From: Lachnospiraceae bacterium UBA3401
Lineage (GTDB): Bacteria; Bacillota; Clostridia; Lachnospirales; Lachnospiraceae
Direction of reading: 5' to 3'
Assembly (NCBI GenBank): GCA_002358575.1
Contig: DEPD01000098.1
Location: forward strand, 1-5,685
Length of the DNA stretch: 5,685 nt
Part shown: piece after piece, positions 4,912-5,685 of the stretch
Position numbering within the stretch: position 1 is the stretch's first letter
Layout: each line of letters starts with the position of its first letter
Notes under the pieces: model-generated
Told to the model about the DNA's origin: nothing
Database searches by the model: none
What the model saw: only the letters and a program-made list of their open reading frames with translations
Translations under genes and position numbers: made by a program

Positions 4912-5514
4912 ATGAAATTTGATATAAACAAATTAAAATGGACAAGAAAACCTGCGGATTACACTGTATCCAATGATAAAATTGAAATCACAACAAATCC
5001 GCACACAGACTTATGGCAGAGGACATACTATCATTTCAGAAATGACAACGCACCTGTTTTGCAGATGGAGACAGACGAAAAATTTTTTTCTTTTACAGTG
5101 AAAACAGAATTTGAAAGTAAGTACAGATTTGACCAGTGCGGAATTGTGATGTACCTTGACAGTGAAAACTGGCTTAAAGGTTCAATTGAATATGAAAACG
5201 AAAAGTTCCAGCATCTCGGAAGTGTTGTTACAAATAATGGCTATTCGGATTGGGCAACAACAGAAATAGATGCTTCTGTAAAATCAATGTGGTATCGGTT
5301 TAGCCGCAGGGAAGATGATTACTGCATCGAGTGTTCTGAAAATGGTGTCACTTTCAGACAGATGCGTGTGTGTCATATGAGGAATGGAAGCGGAACGATC
5401 TGGTTTGGTATTTATGCCTGCAGCCCGGAAGAATCATCTTTTAAGGCTACGTTTACCAACATGGAAATAACGGAGTGTAAATGGCCCGCCCATAACGGAC
5501 AACAGCCGGATTAA
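4912..5514 (+). CDS. DUF1349 domain protein (200 aa)
   Basis: Complete protein spanned by one DUF1349 domain, a concanavalin-A-like beta-sandwich family found in bacteria and fungi; the yeast member Ree1 is linked to enolase regulation, and no bacterial reaction is established. The N-terminus NKLKWTRKPADYTVSNDKIE is followed by the aromatic-rich LWQRTYYHF. The most conserved block is at residues 72-114, with FDQCGIVMYLDSENWLKGSI, then EYENEKFQHLGSVVTN and GYSDWATTE, closely matching the family's 'YDQAG ... ENWxKxGxEY ... SDWS' core. WYRFSRREDDYCIECSENG and TIWFGIYACSPEESSFKATF complete the sandwich. Length is normal for the family. No signal peptide or membrane helix is present, so it is probably cytoplasmic. 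It has its own promoter and ribosome binding site. It may be cargo of the mobile region or the first gene of the flanking chromosome; the sequence does not decide. Confidence 0.88.
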   Translation: MKFDINKLKWTRKPADYTVSNDKIEITTNPHTDLWQRTYYHFRNDNAPVLQMETDEKFFSFTVKTEFESKYRFDQCGIVMYLDSENWLKGSIEYENEKFQHLGSVVTNNGYSDWATTEIDASVKSMWYRFSRREDDYCIECSENGVTFRQMRVCHMRNGSGTIWFGIYACSPEESSFKATFTNMEITECKWPAHNGQQPD

Positions 5515-5685
5515 GGGTGTCAGACTCCTGCCTGTTGAAAGTCAGATGGGTGCGGAATAGATAACTGCATGTAAAAAAATAAGTAGTGGAACGTATTCCG
5601 AAAAAGAACATTGCAAACAGAAAGAACACAGAGGTAAAAGCCCATACGCACTAACTTTTGTATATTCATAAATTTTATGTTATAC
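5515..5685. other. Intergenic sequence without recognised gene
   Basis: Both strands were examined for genes, hairpins with T-tracts and RNA genes. Nothing convincing was found; in particular no intrinsic terminator follows the DUF1349 gene. The last 50 bases are AT-rich, which could mean a promoter region for a gene beyond the window. Confidence 0.5.

Noticed and set aside
4332..5527. Eleven-base direct repeat GTGTCAGACTC at 4332-4342 and 5517-5527, considered as possible attachment or target-site duplication
   Set aside because: A few 11-base matches are expected by chance in a window this long, the first copy lies inside the regulator gene, and neither copy sits at a plausible element boundary.
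5588..5599. GGAA-CGTA-TTCC dyad in the final intergenic region
   Set aside because: Four-base arms are too short to distinguish from chance and no nearby promoter or gene gives it meaning.
1..5685. CRISPR array, tRNA or rRNA genes, or riboswitch
   Set aside because: No regularly spaced repeats, no tRNA-like clover leaf, and no leader resembling a known riboswitch class were seen on either strand.

Overview
The window looks like a stretch of Firmicutes DNA, most likely from a gut Clostridia/Lachnospiraceae genome. The grounds are strong AGGAGG-type ribosome binding sites, sigma-A-like promoters, and gene families typical of Clostridia conjugative and mobilizable elements (MobA/MobL relaxase, TnpW, an element-type topoisomerase III, a Spo0A_C-like small protein). 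This taxonomic assignment is inference. No rRNA, tRNA, CRISPR array or complete insertion sequence was seen.

Left part (1-2302): the remains of a mobilizable transposon, reading rightward. It begins inside a MobA/MobL relaxase that has lost its N-terminus and carries a one-base frameshift. Next comes an intact AT-rich gene for a small four-helix membrane protein, then a rho-independent-type hairpin, then tnpW, also with a one-base frameshift. About 20 bases after tnpW the sequence changes abruptly into the 3' third of a topoisomerase III gene, so two unrelated mobile elements are fused at about 2303-2325.

Middle part (2320-4110): the tail of a conjugative-element-like region. It holds the 5'-truncated topB remnant, an intact 156-residue protein of unknown function, and a gene with its own good promoter whose two halves lie in different frames across an A7-TTT run. 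A strong terminator closes this transcription unit.

Right part (4111-5685): a divergent pair consisting of a leftward XRE-type regulator broken by an apparent 10-base deletion and a rightward intact 77-residue Spo0A_C-like protein. They share an AT-rich intergenic region with promoter signals and small palindromes. A DUF1349 protein with its own promoter follows. The last 170 bases hold no recognisable gene.

Five of the nine genes are damaged: relaxase, tnpW, topB, the 3635-4053 gene and the XRE regulator. Three of the lesions are single-base changes in homopolymer runs (A4, G4, A7), so sequencing error competes with real decay for those. The topB truncation and the regulator deletion are not homopolymer changes and look real. 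The best reading is an eroding patchwork of mobile elements. I do not see a clear undescribed system. The most interesting specific signals are a -1 slippery heptamer that exactly joins the halves of the 3635-4053 gene, a 24-bp near-perfect palindrome inside the relaxase gene, and the tnpW/topB junction.
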